Source: a virus
Virus record (IMG/VR): IMGVR_UViG_3300036828_000098
Coordinates: 1-46,054 of that record
DNA: 46,054 bases
Strand: one strand, 5' to 3'
The stretch's first letter is position 1. Every line of letters starts with the position of its first letter. Positions 1 to 8,635 of the stretch are shown in pieces. A program made the position numbers and the translations under genes. Below the pieces are notes generated by a model. It ran no database searches, was not told the origin of the DNA, and saw only the letters and a program-made list of their open reading frames with translations.

Positions 1-474
1 AGGCGAGACTTGCCCCATCGTGGAATATGGTCTGGGATAGTGCCTCCAAGCGACGACAATCGAACTAGTAGCAGTTGGAGGAATGATCTGGATGCGTCGA
101 AACTGATAATCAGGATCGATCGTTGGCAGTGCCGCCCAGAATATACCTTTCGTGCCACTCAGCGTGTTCGGATTGCGTCGTCGATCTAAGATCGGAATTT
201 CATAGTTGGATGTTGATGGAAATACCGAAAAGATATCTTCGAAATCCTTTAGGTTCTGGAAGACGTCAACGGTGATCTTGCCCGTTGTGCCATCCAGATC
301 GCACATGCTCCACGTCATGAACTGGTCCCACGGATATTTTTTGTGGAACAAGTTGAATGCCCGGATGCAGTCGCGAAACATACGGTCATCACTATATGTC
401 TGCACGCCTGCACCCGGAACGTCGCCAAGAACTTCCTGAGCGTCAGTTACAATCTCTCGGATCGTCTTGGCCAT
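1..474 (-). CDS. Head-tail adaptor-like protein, N-terminal 158 residues (gene crosses the circle joint)
   Basis: This is the first two thirds of a 235-residue protein that continues at the other end of the window (45805-46038). ATG at 474 follows TAGGAAA about 6 nt upstream. The protein starts MAKTIREIVTDAQEVLGD and is rich in aromatic and acidic residues, without a signal peptide or membrane helix. Its position, after the capsid genes and just before the large tail hub gene, is where podoviruses encode head-tail connector or adaptor proteins that join the portal to the tail. I recognise no catalytic motif; the role is inferred from gene order and size. The reading frame stays open across the 16-bp terminal overlap, which is the best evidence that the molecule is circular. 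Confidence 0.6.
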   Translation of the reverse strand, partial: MAKTIREIVTDAQEVLGDVPGAGVQTYSDDRMFRDCIRAFNLFHKKYPWDQFMTWSMCDLDGTTGKITVDVFQNLKDFEDIFSVFPSTSNYEIPILDRRRNPNTLSGTKGIFWAALPTIDPDYQFRRIQIIPPTATSSIVVAWRHYPRPYSTMGQVSP

Positions 475-483
475 TCGAGTTTC

Positions 484-693
484 CTACTTCTTCTCGGTCG
501 TTGCTGCCTTGACAGCCCACATCGCAGCTTCTTCGTATGCGGTTTGGGCTAGTGAAGACAGCCTCGGGTCGAGATGTTTCAAGTCCTCGCAGAGATCGAT
601 CAAGTCAGCTGTGTACCGCTTGATCTTATCGACTATGTTATCCTTGCTCGGATTGAAGTTCTCTCTTACCCGTGCTGCTCCTAAACTCATCAT
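484..693 (-). CDS. Acb2/Tad1-hairpin-like small protein (candidate anti-CBASS or anti-Thoeris sponge)
   Basis: A 69-residue, all-helical-looking protein. The C-terminal half has acidic and hydrophobic residues in heptad-like spacing, then RLSSLAQTAYEEAAMWAVKA. From memory this matches the pattern of phage proteins annotated as Acb2/Tad1-like hairpin domain: an Arg, a small-x-Thr, then a helix with E-A-x-M-W-A-x-K-A. Acb2 (Vs.4) and Tad1 bind cyclic nucleotide or gcADPR signals and thereby block CBASS or Thoeris defence. AGGAG lies at 697-701; the second ATG (690) has better spacing (6 nt) than the first (3 nt). The gene sits among head genes, so it would be made late, although such proteins can also be carried with structural operons. 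The alternative is an unrelated head accessory protein. Confidence 0.5.
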   Translation of the reverse strand: MMSLGAARVRENFNPSKDNIVDKIKRYTADLIDLCEDLKHLDPRLSSLAQTAYEEAAMWAVKAATTEKK

Positions 694-705
694 AGTCTCC
701 TGTTT

Positions 706-718
706 GTGTGAGTCACAC
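706..718. repeat. Genome palindrome, exact (centre G)
   Basis: Lies between the stop of the 230-residue head protein and the ribosome site of the small Acb2/Tad1-like gene. Confidence 0.9.
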
Positions 719-722
719 GAAA

Positions 723-1415
723 TTATCCGTTGAATTGTCTGATGCCGTGAAGTCCACCATTATTCGCGGCATTGATTGAAGTGTCGGGCCTCAAGTTGAC
801 AACGAACTCCTTGAGACCATCGGGAGTTGCCGTCGGCGTGTACATGCCTCGGGTATCGCCTGTCACTGCTGTTGCTGGATCGGTCGTGTCCGCCAACACG
901 CACTTCGCATATACCGTACCCGGATCGATGAGCACAGGAGGATTGCCCTCCCTTGCCCATTCAACTGTGCCCTTGTACGGAATGCCGAGAAGCGCACCTT
1001 GAGTGATGTTGATCGCTCCTGCTACGCTTGTCGTGCCAAGCACCGTGGCACCGAGAACGCGATAGAACGCCTTCTTGCCTGTAGCACCACCGATCACAAA
1101 TTGTTCGGTCATCGGCTGCCCAAGGTAATCCTCGCCAAACACCTTGATGGCAGTTCCGCCGGTAGGAGCCGTCGTGATACCCACAACGATGTTCCGACCG
1201 TATGGCGTATCAGCGAACACGATTGGCGCTGGTGGGAAACCATTCAGGTTCGTGCCAATGGCGAAGTTGATGACGACAGGTGTGATTGGAGCAACGGGTT
1301 TGCCAAGCGAGAATGTGCTTCCCTTTTGGATATCCAAGCATGATGCCCACTGCATGCCGGGGACATATTGGTTTATGCCCTGCTGATTGCTGAATTGTCG
1401 ATCTCTAAACGACAT
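723..1415 (-). CDS. Virion protein, probable head decoration or minor capsid protein
   Basis: A 230-residue protein with beta-rich composition, many Gly, Thr, Pro and Ala and few charged residues, as is usual for capsid accessory proteins. It has no signal peptide or membrane helix. A conserved-looking stretch around residues 85-120 (KVFGEDYLGQPMTEQF, then GKKAFYRVLG) resembles a family found beside phage capsid genes, but I cannot assign a named family. GGAGG lies 7 nt before the ATG at 1415. It follows the 137-residue gene with only 11 nt between, and a palindrome copy (706-718) lies after its TAA stop. Confidence 0.6.
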   Translation of the reverse strand: MSFRDRQFSNQQGINQYVPGMQWASCLDIQKGSTFSLGKPVAPITPVVINFAIGTNLNGFPPAPIVFADTPYGRNIVVGITTAPTGGTAIKVFGEDYLGQPMTEQFVIGGATGKKAFYRVLGATVLGTTSVAGAINITQGALLGIPYKGTVEWAREGNPPVLIDPGTVYAKCVLADTTDPATAVTGDTRGMYTPTATPDGLKEFVVNLRPDTSINAANNGGLHGIRQFNG

Positions 1416-1426
1416 TTTGAAACCTC

Positions 1427-1840
1427 CTATGCTGCGATGTCATCCTCATCGGGGTCTTTGGGTTCAAAGTCTTTCACTTCGATCTTGCCTCTTGCCGAGG
1501 CAAGGTCAATCACCATTTGTTCAAGCTCACGATAGCTCGCCATTCGGAGGTGCGGGTCTTGCGACAGGAACATCCTTCCAAGCGGGGAGTTCGGATCATT
1601 GAGCCCTTCAAGCTGAATGATCCTCGGTTCTTTGTGTAACCGATAATGGCGGAGCATCGCCATCGACCTGATGCGGATTGCGTGGCCTCTCGGGAAATAA
1701 ACGATGTACCCGGCGTCTTCGGATATGAGCTTCTTCTTGATCCCGTCCTTGGACCAGAAGTGCTTTTCTCGTTTCACTTCACCTTCTTGCTTGACCACTA
1801 CATAGGCCAGTCGCGATCCGTTCAATACTCCTGCAATCAT
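1427..1840 (-). CDS. Hypothetical protein in the head module
   Basis: A 137-residue soluble protein, basic in its first half (VVVKQEGEVKREKHFW, SKDGIKKK) and acidic at the C-terminus (KDPDEDDIAA). I recognise no family. It lies directly after the major capsid gene, separated by a palindrome copy fused to the capsid stop codon, and has GGAG 8 nt before its ATG. Position suggests a head-completion or capsid-associated role; it could equally be a regulatory protein. Confidence 0.55.
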   Translation of the reverse strand: MIAGVLNGSRLAYVVVKQEGEVKREKHFWSKDGIKKKLISEDAGYIVYFPRGHAIRIRSMAMLRHYRLHKEPRIIQLEGLNDPNSPLGRMFLSQDPHLRMASYRELEQMVIDLASARGKIEVKDFEPKDPDEDDIAA

Positions 1841-1858
1841 GGTAATGCTCCGCCGTTC

Positions 1859-1871
1859 GTGTGAGTCACAC
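1859..1871. repeat. Genome palindrome, exact (centre G)
   Basis: Overlaps the TAG stop of the major capsid gene and precedes the 137-residue gene. Confidence 0.9.
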
Positions 1872-2839
1872 TAAGTGTTCGTGAGGTACGCGTGGGTACG
1901 GTACTGCCTCCATGTACAAAGCTGACCTTCCCACACGACTCTGCGACCCGTCGCGTCCATGTTCCACGGAGACGACAGCTTCTTGATACGCATATTTGCG
2001 CCGCGAAGAATGTGAAGGGTCAGGTATTCTTCGTTGATGAAATAGCTGTCGTTCGCCGCGAGCTTCTCGTCGAATAGGAGGGGAATGCCGTTGTGCGTAG
2101 TACCGCTAATTCCAAGATTAACAAGTTTGCGGCCTGTGCCAGAGTCCGAGAGTTGGATTTGCTGCTTGTCCCTCGCCGCGGCCTTATGCATTCTGTATAT
2201 GTTGCGGCCTGCAAAGATGCAGGTCGGTCTTGGGGAGGACTGGCCGTCGGTCGAGCGATTGAGATCGAGTTCGAGAATATCGTCGAAGGCCTCTTCGATG
2301 TTTTCGGGAGATAGGGTACCCGCAAATCCATATGACGAACTCCTCCACTGAGACTCGTTGGCAAGATTGATACCCCCAACAACGCCCACAGTAGGATCAG
2401 CAGGGATAAGATTGCCAAGACCGTTGGGATCGCTACCAACGCCGACACTAGTATGATATTGCGCAAACTTCCTCTTAATGGACTCATCGAGGGCTTGGAT
2501 TTTGCCCTTGAGAATTTTGAAGATTTCCGCCCGTCCTTGGTTCTCATCTTCTTCCTGATCCGAGATGATGAGCGATCCCACGACACGAGACATATAGAAC
2601 TCAACGGTCGTGAACTCGTTCGTCTGATCGATGGATACAGTATCGTAATACTGCATTGACTGAACGTTCGGATTGAGGCCCGTGATTAGCGGATTGCTGA
2701 TCTGTGGGCCGCCGTCCTCAGTGATGACACGCTTCTTAGCATGTAGGTATGCGCTCACCGTGCCGCTAATGGCCGAAGCCATAATGAGCTTCGCACGAGA
2801 GCGATCGAGCATGGAATGAATAATTGTATCGAGTACCAT
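1871..2839 (-). CDS. Major capsid protein
   Basis: A 322-residue protein following the portal and scaffold genes, the normal place for the shell protein. The N-terminus (MVLDTIIHSMLDRSRAKL) is helical, as in HK97-fold coat proteins. The middle carries an acidic, E-loop-like region (SDQEEDENQGRAEIFKILKGK). The C-terminal third reads as the A-domain and P-domain strands of coat proteins (FINEEYLTLHIL, then RRVVWEGQLCTW). The length suits the family. AGGGAG lies about 9 nt upstream of the ATG, giving this highly expressed gene a proper ribosome site even though a palindrome copy (2857-2869) lies further upstream. The TAG stop forms part of the next palindrome. Confidence 0.8.
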   Translation of the reverse strand: MVLDTIIHSMLDRSRAKLIMASAISGTVSAYLHAKKRVITEDGGPQISNPLITGLNPNVQSMQYYDTVSIDQTNEFTTVEFYMSRVVGSLIISDQEEDENQGRAEIFKILKGKIQALDESIKRKFAQYHTSVGVGSDPNGLGNLIPADPTVGVVGGINLANESQWRSSSYGFAGTLSPENIEEAFDDILELDLNRSTDGQSSPRPTCIFAGRNIYRMHKAAARDKQQIQLSDSGTGRKLVNLGISGTTHNGIPLLFDEKLAANDSYFINEEYLTLHILRGANMRIKKLSSPWNMDATGRRVVWEGQLCTWRQYRTHAYLTNT

Positions 2840-2856
2840 GAGGTACGCTCCCTTTC

Positions 2857-2869
2857 TGTGTGACTCACA
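2857..2869. repeat. Genome palindrome, exact (centre C)
   Basis: Between scaffold stop and the capsid ribosome site. Confidence 0.9.
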
Positions 2870-2876
2870 CGAGCGG

Positions 2877-4040
2877 CTAGCGAACTCCGGCGGAGCCTAA
2901 CACTTCTCGTATGATCGCGTCGTATGACGTGCTTGGATTTGCCGGGCCAGCGTTGCCTCGGCCTGTCCTGTCACCACCAGATGGGGCCATACCCTGCCCA
3001 ACCGGCAGACTCCTCGGTTGTCCCGAGGGTGGTCCACTTAGTCGCTGCCTCTGACTTCGGGATGGTGGACGGCTTGGGTCTACACCATTCCTTATCAGGT
3101 GTAATTGTAGCTTGTCCCAGATTGCTCCCAATGACATCTGCTGAAATTGGGGTTGTGATAAAACAGCGTGAAAGATATGCATGTAAGGCACGGCTTGCGG
3201 CGTATCTTGGAAGAAGCTGTTTACCTGTCTCTCCGCTTGCTGGAGGTATTGGGACTGTACGTTTTGTTCTTGAGTTCTTCGCTGCTGCTCAGCCGTGTAT
3301 TGCTGAACAGGAGCGATATTCTGCTGAATTTCCCTTCTCACCATGTCGGCAATGCCCTTGACGTCAAATCCTGCTCCGGGCACACCTAATTGTGTTACAT
3401 CTATACCATTTAATGCCGCCCGTGTCAAGAGGTTCTTCAATACCCCTATCGGGTCGGTTTGGGCTTGCTTATAGTATTGCGCAGCCTCAATAAGCTGATC
3501 ATGGCCAAGCTCAAAGGCATTGAGTTTCTGCAACTGCTGACGAGCTTGCTGATAGGATTGCTCGAACCCTAACCCAATCTCTACCGCTCGTTCAAGCTTC
3601 CCGCGTTCTCCTGCCATTTGGTTTTGGATGTTCCGCGTGGCTGCTTGGATATAGTCCGATGCCTCCTTATGCACTCTCTGATAAATGCGCGCTTCGCTTC
3701 CTGATCGTGCGATAATCTCACCCGTGCGAGTATCGACGAGATTACCTTTCTTGTCCTGACGAAACGAGGCTCTCGGATCGAACTGAAGAGTTTTCTGACG
3801 CAGCGGGTCTGGTCGTTGTTGACCATCCCGCTGCGGAGCCCGTTGCTCCCTTCCGCGCTGCTCTTGAGGAGCCGGCTCAAACTCTTGCTCGTGTGACTCA
3901 CCCGAGAACTCTTGTTCCTCACCTAAATCTTCCGGCCCTACTTCCTCTTCCATAGGCTCCGGGGCGAGTTCTTCGTCAGTGAGGCCCATCGAGTCCTTGA
4001 TGACGTCCAATCCGACCTTCTCGTCAAATGTATCTGGCAT
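2877..4040 (-). CDS. Capsid scaffold-like protein
   Basis: A 387-residue, highly charged and Gln-rich protein between portal and coat genes. The N-terminal third is acidic with repeated Glu-Gln, the centre (about 105-300) is helical with many Gln/Arg and predicted coiled-coil character, and the tail is Pro/Gly/Ser-rich. This composition is typical of scaffolding proteins that template procapsid assembly and then leave. GGGAGG lies 1-2 nt before the ATG (unusually tight). An imperfect palindrome copy (3891-3903) is inside the coding sequence near residue 47, encoding Gly-Glu-Ser-His. It could include a protease domain, but I see no clear catalytic motif. Confidence 0.7.
   Translation of the reverse strand: MPDTFDEKVGLDVIKDSMGLTDEELAPEPMEEEVGPEDLGEEQEFSGESHEQEFEPAPQEQRGREQRAPQRDGQQRPDPLRQKTLQFDPRASFRQDKKGNLVDTRTGEIIARSGSEARIYQRVHKEASDYIQAATRNIQNQMAGERGKLERAVEIGLGFEQSYQQARQQLQKLNAFELGHDQLIEAAQYYKQAQTDPIGVLKNLLTRAALNGIDVTQLGVPGAGFDVKGIADMVRREIQQNIAPVQQYTAEQQRRTQEQNVQSQYLQQAERQVNSFFQDTPQAVPYMHIFHAVLSQPQFQQMSLGAIWDKLQLHLIRNGVDPSRPPSRSQRQRLSGPPSGQPRSLPVGQGMAPSGGDRTGRGNAGPANPSTSYDAIIREVLGSAGVR
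3891..3903. repeat. Genome palindrome, one mismatch
   Basis: GTGTGACTCACCC, inside the scaffold gene. Confidence 0.7.
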
Positions 4041-4051
4041 TCATGCCTCCC

Positions 4052-6445
4052 TTACTGTATTGGTGTACCCGGAGGTGCTCCCGGCGCTGCTGGTGCTCCC
4101 GGCTTTAAGTGCTTGCCACCGACAGGAACTGGTCCCATCGGCCCTGCGCCTGAAGCTGTGTTCTGTACTTGCTGCTGAATGTACTGCATAATCTGCTCGG
4201 CTGGCATCCCCTGTGCATGCATTTGCATAACTTGGTTCTTGACTTGAGGCGGCAGGTTCGCAAGTGCTGGTGGAATATCTGTTCCAATAGCACCACCGGC
4301 AGGGTTCGGAGGCTGTGTACCCGGAGCCGGCTGCGGAGCGCCACCTGCCGCGCCACTTGGAGGGCCACTCGAAGCGCCACCCGGAGGCGGAGCACGACTT
4401 CCACCGGGAGGACCGCCCGGAGGTGCCCCCGGCTGTGGAGCGCCCGGAGCGCCCGTGGAGTTGCCCTTCTGCGCATTCATGGTCATCTCTTGTTCCATCA
4501 TATTCCAATCTTCAGGTTTGATGACCACTTCGGTGAAGGCTTGTTCGAGGACACGCAATGCGACCTTCATGGACGTAACCGGAGCGGCAGACGCGAATTG
4601 ACCAATGGCTTGCACGATCTGCACGGCCTCCTTCTTCTTGAAAATGGAGTTCGGCTTTTCCACCGTGCCCGGTACAATGTCAAGGCCATAGTTCGAATTA
4701 AACTGCTGGAGCGTCATGTTCTGCCATGCTTCACCAAAGCTCGGCCCGATCAAACCGATCACATCCTCCTTGTCCATATTCTGCACGCACTGCTCAAGCA
4801 AGGCCTTGCACAAGTCCGCCATGACTTCTTCGACGACTTCGATCTTCGCGCCGACGGACATACGGGCCGCGTCCTGATAGCTCTGCACACTTGCTTCGTT
4901 CGTATTCGTTTTGAACTGCGTTCCGCGAATTGCGTCCGACGTATTCGAGATGCGATCTATTGCTTGCATCGTCGGTTCTTTGTTGAACAATTCCTTGATG
5001 TGTATTGCTGGCGGGACCACTGCCTCGATAACGTCGGATATTTTCCCTCCTTCTGGAACCTTCACGCCGACGACAGCTTGCTCGTCAACAAATCCACGCT
5101 TCAAGGCTTTCATCAATATCTCGACGTCGGCTTGCGATATTTTATGGGAATTGTAGAAGAAGAAATTAAATATCGAATTGCGTATTCTGGCAACCTGCCG
5201 ATTGATCTGATTGATTTCGTCCTGTTGATCCAAGTAGTACGAAACCTCACCCACGGTCGTGACTTGGCCCGTTGACAAACCAAACCCAAAAATGAAATAG
5301 GGAAAGAACCTCGAAGTTTTGGTGTAATTATCCCACACCCAAAGTGGGTATGCCCAATCATCGGCAGCGAACAAAGCCGTGCGACGTGTTGCCTTATCCC
5401 ACACAAGCCAGCACTCCGTAAAGTACAAATCCCTGTACGTTCCAATGAGCTCATTTTCTTGATATGTCGGATCACCGGAAAGCGTTTGGAGTACAAGGCC
5501 GTAAGCATCATCCTTCTGATTTCCACTTCCCTCTGCAAACACGGCCTTATGTGTTGGTTTGAAAACGTAATACCAATCGTTCTCGTTCTTCTCCTGCTGG
5601 GTGAATTTGTATTTGAGATACGAGGTTTGGATATAACATCTTTCCGCCATCCACGACGCATCCGTGCCATCGGGCATCTCCGCCACAGGATCAACAACCA
5701 AATTGCGAGCCATCACATTCCTGAGCTTCGGCCCTCCCGGCTCGAACACGCTCACAATTGACTCAATGGCAGCGAGCTTCCCGTAGGCATTCTCCAAGGC
5801 TTTCATGTTCTTCGCAGTGGCGATTTCCTTCGTGACCCGCTGTAATTCATTCATCACCGTGTCAACGGAGTCCGATTTAAGTACGTAATCGAGCTTGATG
5901 ACACCGAAATTCGTCATCAGTGCAACGCCAACGGCCTTCTTGATCTTCGGCTTTGCGTTAAGGAGGTTCTTGCCCTTAAGTAAAGCGTTCAGCAACTCAT
6001 GAGCGCACTCTGCGAATGGCTCATCCTCCTTGTCCGTTGTGTTAATCGCAACGTCTGGGTCTTGACCATAAACTGCCGGAAGCATCACATTGATATTCGA
6101 ATAGACGACGTTCTCGGTCACGTCGCCTCGGGTGAATATGCCCTTCGTGCTCTGAGCCGCTTTTACCTGATGATTGTTGTAATACGCGAAGCACTGTTCC
6201 CATGCTTCATAAATCAATTCGTTCGTGCGCTGCGTAGCCTCAATCTTCGTTCGCCAAAGAGAGCCAAACGCCTTCGATACAGGAATTTTCGACTCCGGGT
6301 ACATCTGATAAGGCGGAGGTTCTTTCTTCGCCTTCGTGCCCGGCCTTTCACCGTCATTATCTGAGTTGAGATATGTATCAACATCAAATACGTCGCCGGT
6401 GGGATCGTCGTTCTGATTGATTTCGGTTTCTGTGCTATCGACCAT
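4052..6445 (-). CDS. Portal protein
   Basis: A 797-residue protein directly downstream of the large terminase and one small gene, and before the scaffold, as expected for the dodecameric portal that forms the DNA channel at one capsid vertex. The N-terminal region is acidic, the body (about 60-640) is a long mixed alpha/beta domain, with a helical stem-like stretch near YLDQQDEINQINRQVARIRN. The last 130 residues are Pro/Gly/Ala-rich, low complexity, and could form a barrel or disordered crown. It starts only 15 nt after the upstream TAG stop; the whole gap is one palindrome copy and there is no GGAGG, so translation probably depends on coupling. The large antisense frames here are shadows. 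Confidence 0.8.
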   Translation of the reverse strand: MVDSTETEINQNDDPTGDVFDVDTYLNSDNDGERPGTKAKKEPPPYQMYPESKIPVSKAFGSLWRTKIEATQRTNELIYEAWEQCFAYYNNHQVKAAQSTKGIFTRGDVTENVVYSNINVMLPAVYGQDPDVAINTTDKEDEPFAECAHELLNALLKGKNLLNAKPKIKKAVGVALMTNFGVIKLDYVLKSDSVDTVMNELQRVTKEIATAKNMKALENAYGKLAAIESIVSVFEPGGPKLRNVMARNLVVDPVAEMPDGTDASWMAERCYIQTSYLKYKFTQQEKNENDWYYVFKPTHKAVFAEGSGNQKDDAYGLVLQTLSGDPTYQENELIGTYRDLYFTECWLVWDKATRRTALFAADDWAYPLWVWDNYTKTSRFFPYFIFGFGLSTGQVTTVGEVSYYLDQQDEINQINRQVARIRNSIFNFFFYNSHKISQADVEILMKALKRGFVDEQAVVGVKVPEGGKISDVIEAVVPPAIHIKELFNKEPTMQAIDRISNTSDAIRGTQFKTNTNEASVQSYQDAARMSVGAKIEVVEEVMADLCKALLEQCVQNMDKEDVIGLIGPSFGEAWQNMTLQQFNSNYGLDIVPGTVEKPNSIFKKKEAVQIVQAIGQFASAAPVTSMKVALRVLEQAFTEVVIKPEDWNMMEQEMTMNAQKGNSTGAPGAPQPGAPPGGPPGGSRAPPPGGASSGPPSGAAGGAPQPAPGTQPPNPAGGAIGTDIPPALANLPPQVKNQVMQMHAQGMPAEQIMQYIQQQVQNTASGAGPMGPVPVGGKHLKPGAPAAPGAPPGTPIQ

Positions 6446-6448
6446 TTC

Positions 6449-6461
6449 GTGTGACTCACAC
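6449..6461. repeat. Genome palindrome, exact (centre C)
   Basis: Fills the whole gap between the TAG stop of the 97-residue gene and the portal ATG. Confidence 0.9.
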
Positions 6462-6754
6462 TAGAGTTGAAGAATTACCTTCGTTACTTCGTCTCTCGCA
6501 CGGTTTTTGTCAACAACCGAATTAAACGGGTTAGAAATGAAATAGACAAAGATGTGTATGCAGTCGGCAAGTCTTGGTGACGCCTTTGCCAGACCTTCAA
6601 ATACTCCTGAGCCAGCCCTAACCGCATCTGCCACCGGGTCTTTGTATTCATAGGCACCCGGTAGGAAGGCTTCAAATGACAAAACAAGTTCTTCCATAGG
6701 CGGATTGAACTTCGCCACAACTCGTACTGCATTGACAATCTCTTCTGTTGTCAT
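6461..6754 (-). CDS. Hypothetical protein between terminase and portal
   Basis: A 97-residue protein whose ATG overlaps the terminase stop (ATGA), indicating translational coupling. It contains a hydrophobic helix-like stretch (ADCIHIFVYFISNPF) around residues 63-77, but not one clearly long enough for a membrane span. No family is recognised. Its stop codon TAG is the first part of the palindrome that precedes the portal ATG. Confidence 0.55.
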   Translation of the reverse strand: MTTEEIVNAVRVVAKFNPPMEELVLSFEAFLPGAYEYKDPVADAVRAGSGVFEGLAKASPRLADCIHIFVYFISNPFNSVVDKNRARDEVTKVILQL

Positions 6755-8289
6755 CCACGTACCCTTCTATATTCACCATCGTCACCTTCCTCTTGCCAGA
6801 ACATCCATGGCTTCGGTTTTTTGTCCTTGGGTGTCACGATTTCTGATGGTTCTGGGAGGTGGGATAGCATATATTTGAGAGCATCCATCGCATGGTCATC
6901 TCGGTCGATGGGTCGATCAATGTGTTCCCCTGACGAAGTGCGGTCCCAATAATAATTGCTAATCTCGTCGGAGATAAAGTCCAGATCATCGACAAAATAC
7001 AGAAGAGGTGCCGGAGCTTTTCCAGTGAGGACATGCTCATGCGTTGGCTGGTCTGCGAGGTAAGCTGCAACCTTTGCAACTCCTGATACAATATCATTCG
7101 TAGCAGGTCTGCATTCCATTCCGGCATCTGACAATAGACGTGCAACAGGAGTGCCTGTGTCGATGTGCTTCTCAATAACCTTCTGCTTGAAGATTGAAGG
7201 ATCAGCGTGAATGGAGTCCTCGAAGTGGATAAGATGAGCGTATTTGCTCCTAATCTTACTAACGTCACTGGGTTGTTGCGTGTAGTGAAAGTTTCTCTTA
7301 TAATATCCGTCCAGCACAATAACTCTTCCCCAGTCATCCACAAATCCAAAAAGATAACATGAAGGAGAACTGAGTCCGAAATCGAACCCTTCGATTGATT
7401 TGACACGGTAATTCGCCCTTTGCAGATACCATAAATGCTGCATTGCTTGCTCGCGTGTGAGCAAGTGTTTCGACTCGTCAAAGTCTTGATAAACAAGTCC
7501 CTCGTATGCAGCCCACTTGCCCTCCAAGAACCTGTCACGCATCTGCCCACGATACGAAGCTTCCAACGAGCGCAAAAAGTCCTCGGTGAGATTTTCCCTG
7601 TTCGTATATGTTGAGCCTTCGACAAGATCAATGATGGGATTGCCAGTCTGTGGATCAGCAAGCAATTGTTCCACTCTGCGACCCGTACTCCTGAACACTT
7701 GTAACGGGCGAACCATTTCTCGATACACCCAATTACTTGTCGGGTTGCATGTCAACATTAACCATCGAGGCCCCGAGTCAGGCATCGTTTCATCTTCCTC
7801 ATCCTCCGGGCGATACGGCGCCTGACCACGCAGTCGGCCCATAAGATCGAGCAAGTCTTTATGTACGATCTCGGGGTCTTCAATCTGATCGATCCCGATC
7901 CAGTCGTAAGTAGCGGATAGCAAATTCGAAGTCGTAGAGCCATCTACACTTTGCTTACCTCTCTGTGAGATGTATCGAAAGTTTATCACTGTTGAATTCT
8001 TCAGATAACACGTATTATCGTCCTGCGTCGGCATCTTCTTGATCCAGTCGGGAGGGCACCACTGGAAGAAGACTTTGCGTAGCGTATCGTTTAGCTTCGG
8101 ATAAGTCGAGCGCCCAAGTAACCCGTTCGAACCCGGATACGCTACGCAAAGTTTGAGTGCCTTAATGACAAGCGCAGTGGTCTTGCCGTTGGCAAAACCA
8201 CCGCCAAAGAATTGGATTTTGTTTCTGGACTTGTCAAAGGTCCAGTGAGTAGAGCCCTTGCGGAGCTTATAATTGTTGTGAGCTTGCAT
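6751..8289 (-). CDS. terL: Terminase large subunit (packaging ATPase and nuclease)
   Basis: A 512-residue DNA-packaging motor. The Walker A loop is GGGFANGKTT at about 29-38. Walker B is IGIDQIED at about 131-138, with the catalytic Glu at 137. The C-terminal RNase-H-like nuclease shows an acidic strand GFDFG (Asp 303), further acidic residues around 358-363 and a conserved DDHAMDALKY (about 464-473). It hydrolyses ATP to pump DNA through the portal and cuts concatemers. The ATG follows a TAG stop by 15 nt, and the intervening bases are a palindrome copy followed by AGA; no Shine-Dalgarno is present. It is preceded by the small terminase two genes upstream. Confidence 0.92.
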   Translation of the reverse strand: MQAHNNYKLRKGSTHWTFDKSRNKIQFFGGGFANGKTTALVIKALKLCVAYPGSNGLLGRSTYPKLNDTLRKVFFQWCPPDWIKKMPTQDDNTCYLKNSTVINFRYISQRGKQSVDGSTTSNLLSATYDWIGIDQIEDPEIVHKDLLDLMGRLRGQAPYRPEDEEDETMPDSGPRWLMLTCNPTSNWVYREMVRPLQVFRSTGRRVEQLLADPQTGNPIIDLVEGSTYTNRENLTEDFLRSLEASYRGQMRDRFLEGKWAAYEGLVYQDFDESKHLLTREQAMQHLWYLQRANYRVKSIEGFDFGLSSPSCYLFGFVDDWGRVIVLDGYYKRNFHYTQQPSDVSKIRSKYAHLIHFEDSIHADPSIFKQKVIEKHIDTGTPVARLLSDAGMECRPATNDIVSGVAKVAAYLADQPTHEHVLTGKAPAPLLYFVDDLDFISDEISNYYWDRTSSGEHIDRPIDRDDHAMDALKYMLSHLPEPSEIVTPKDKKPKPWMFWQEEGDDGEYRRVRG

Positions 8290-8292
8290 TCT

Positions 8293-8305
8293 GTGTGACT
8301 CACAC
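8293..8305. repeat. Genome palindrome, exact (centre C)
   Basis: Fills the gap between a TAG stop and the terminase ATG, leaving only AGA as spacer. Confidence 0.9.
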
Positions 8306-8352
8306 TAGCAGTTTCTACAAATTGGCTTAGGCCCCGGTCCCGGAGGCGGCAT
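8305..8352 (-). CDS. Possible 15-residue proline-rich peptide
   Basis: A very short open frame (MPPPGPGPKPICRNC) fills the space between the small membrane protein and the terminase. Its TAG stop is fused to the palindrome before the terminase ATG exactly as other gene ends are, which suggests that it is a genuine translated unit. The ribosome site is weak (GAAGTG). It carries a C-terminal CxxC. It may be only a coupling peptide for terminase translation or not be translated at all. Confidence 0.3.
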   Translation of the reverse strand: MPPPGPGPKPICRNC

Positions 8353-8362
8353 CACTTCTATA

Positions 8363-8593
8363 TCAGTGGACCGAGAGCCTTGGAAAGTGTAAATTGCCGC
8401 CACCCCCAGCGAGCAGTGACAACAACGCGATGACGACAAGGATCAGAACAATCAGCCATACTGCCTGTTCTATCCGCTGCGGAATTGGAATTGCCATCAC
8501 CGTGCGCAGCACGTAGAACACAAAGTAAATCACCGCGCAAATGACGATGACACCGATGAGTATCCATAGAAGATTTATGGCTATGTCGATCAT
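8363..8593 (-). CDS. Small two-helix membrane protein (holin candidate)
   Basis: A 76-residue protein with two hydrophobic segments, about residues 5-31 and 42-62, joined by a short loop with Pro-Ile-Pro. Such two-span proteins near the terminase are often holins or belong to the small membrane protein family called Thivi_2564-like. GGGGAG lies about 8 nt before the ATG. A copy of the palindrome (8608-8620) precedes it. No endolysin gene is next to it, so a holin role is a guess from topology. Confidence 0.6.
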   Translation of the reverse strand: MIDIAINLLWILIGVIVICAVIYFVFYVLRTVMAIPIPQRIEQAVWLIVLILVVIALLSLLAGGGGNLHFPRLSVH

Positions 8594-8607
8594 GATGAAA
8601 TCTCCCC

Positions 8608-8620
8608 GTGTGAGTCACAC
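8608..8620. repeat. Genome palindrome, exact (centre G)
   Basis: Before the ribosome site of the small two-helix membrane protein. Confidence 0.9.
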
Positions 8621-8635
8621 GATTGGCTTCGCCGA

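Noticed and set aside
4169-5275. 368-residue open frame on the plus strand
   Set aside because: It lies fully antisense to the portal gene, has a composition typical of a reverse frame, lacks a ribosome site and family features.
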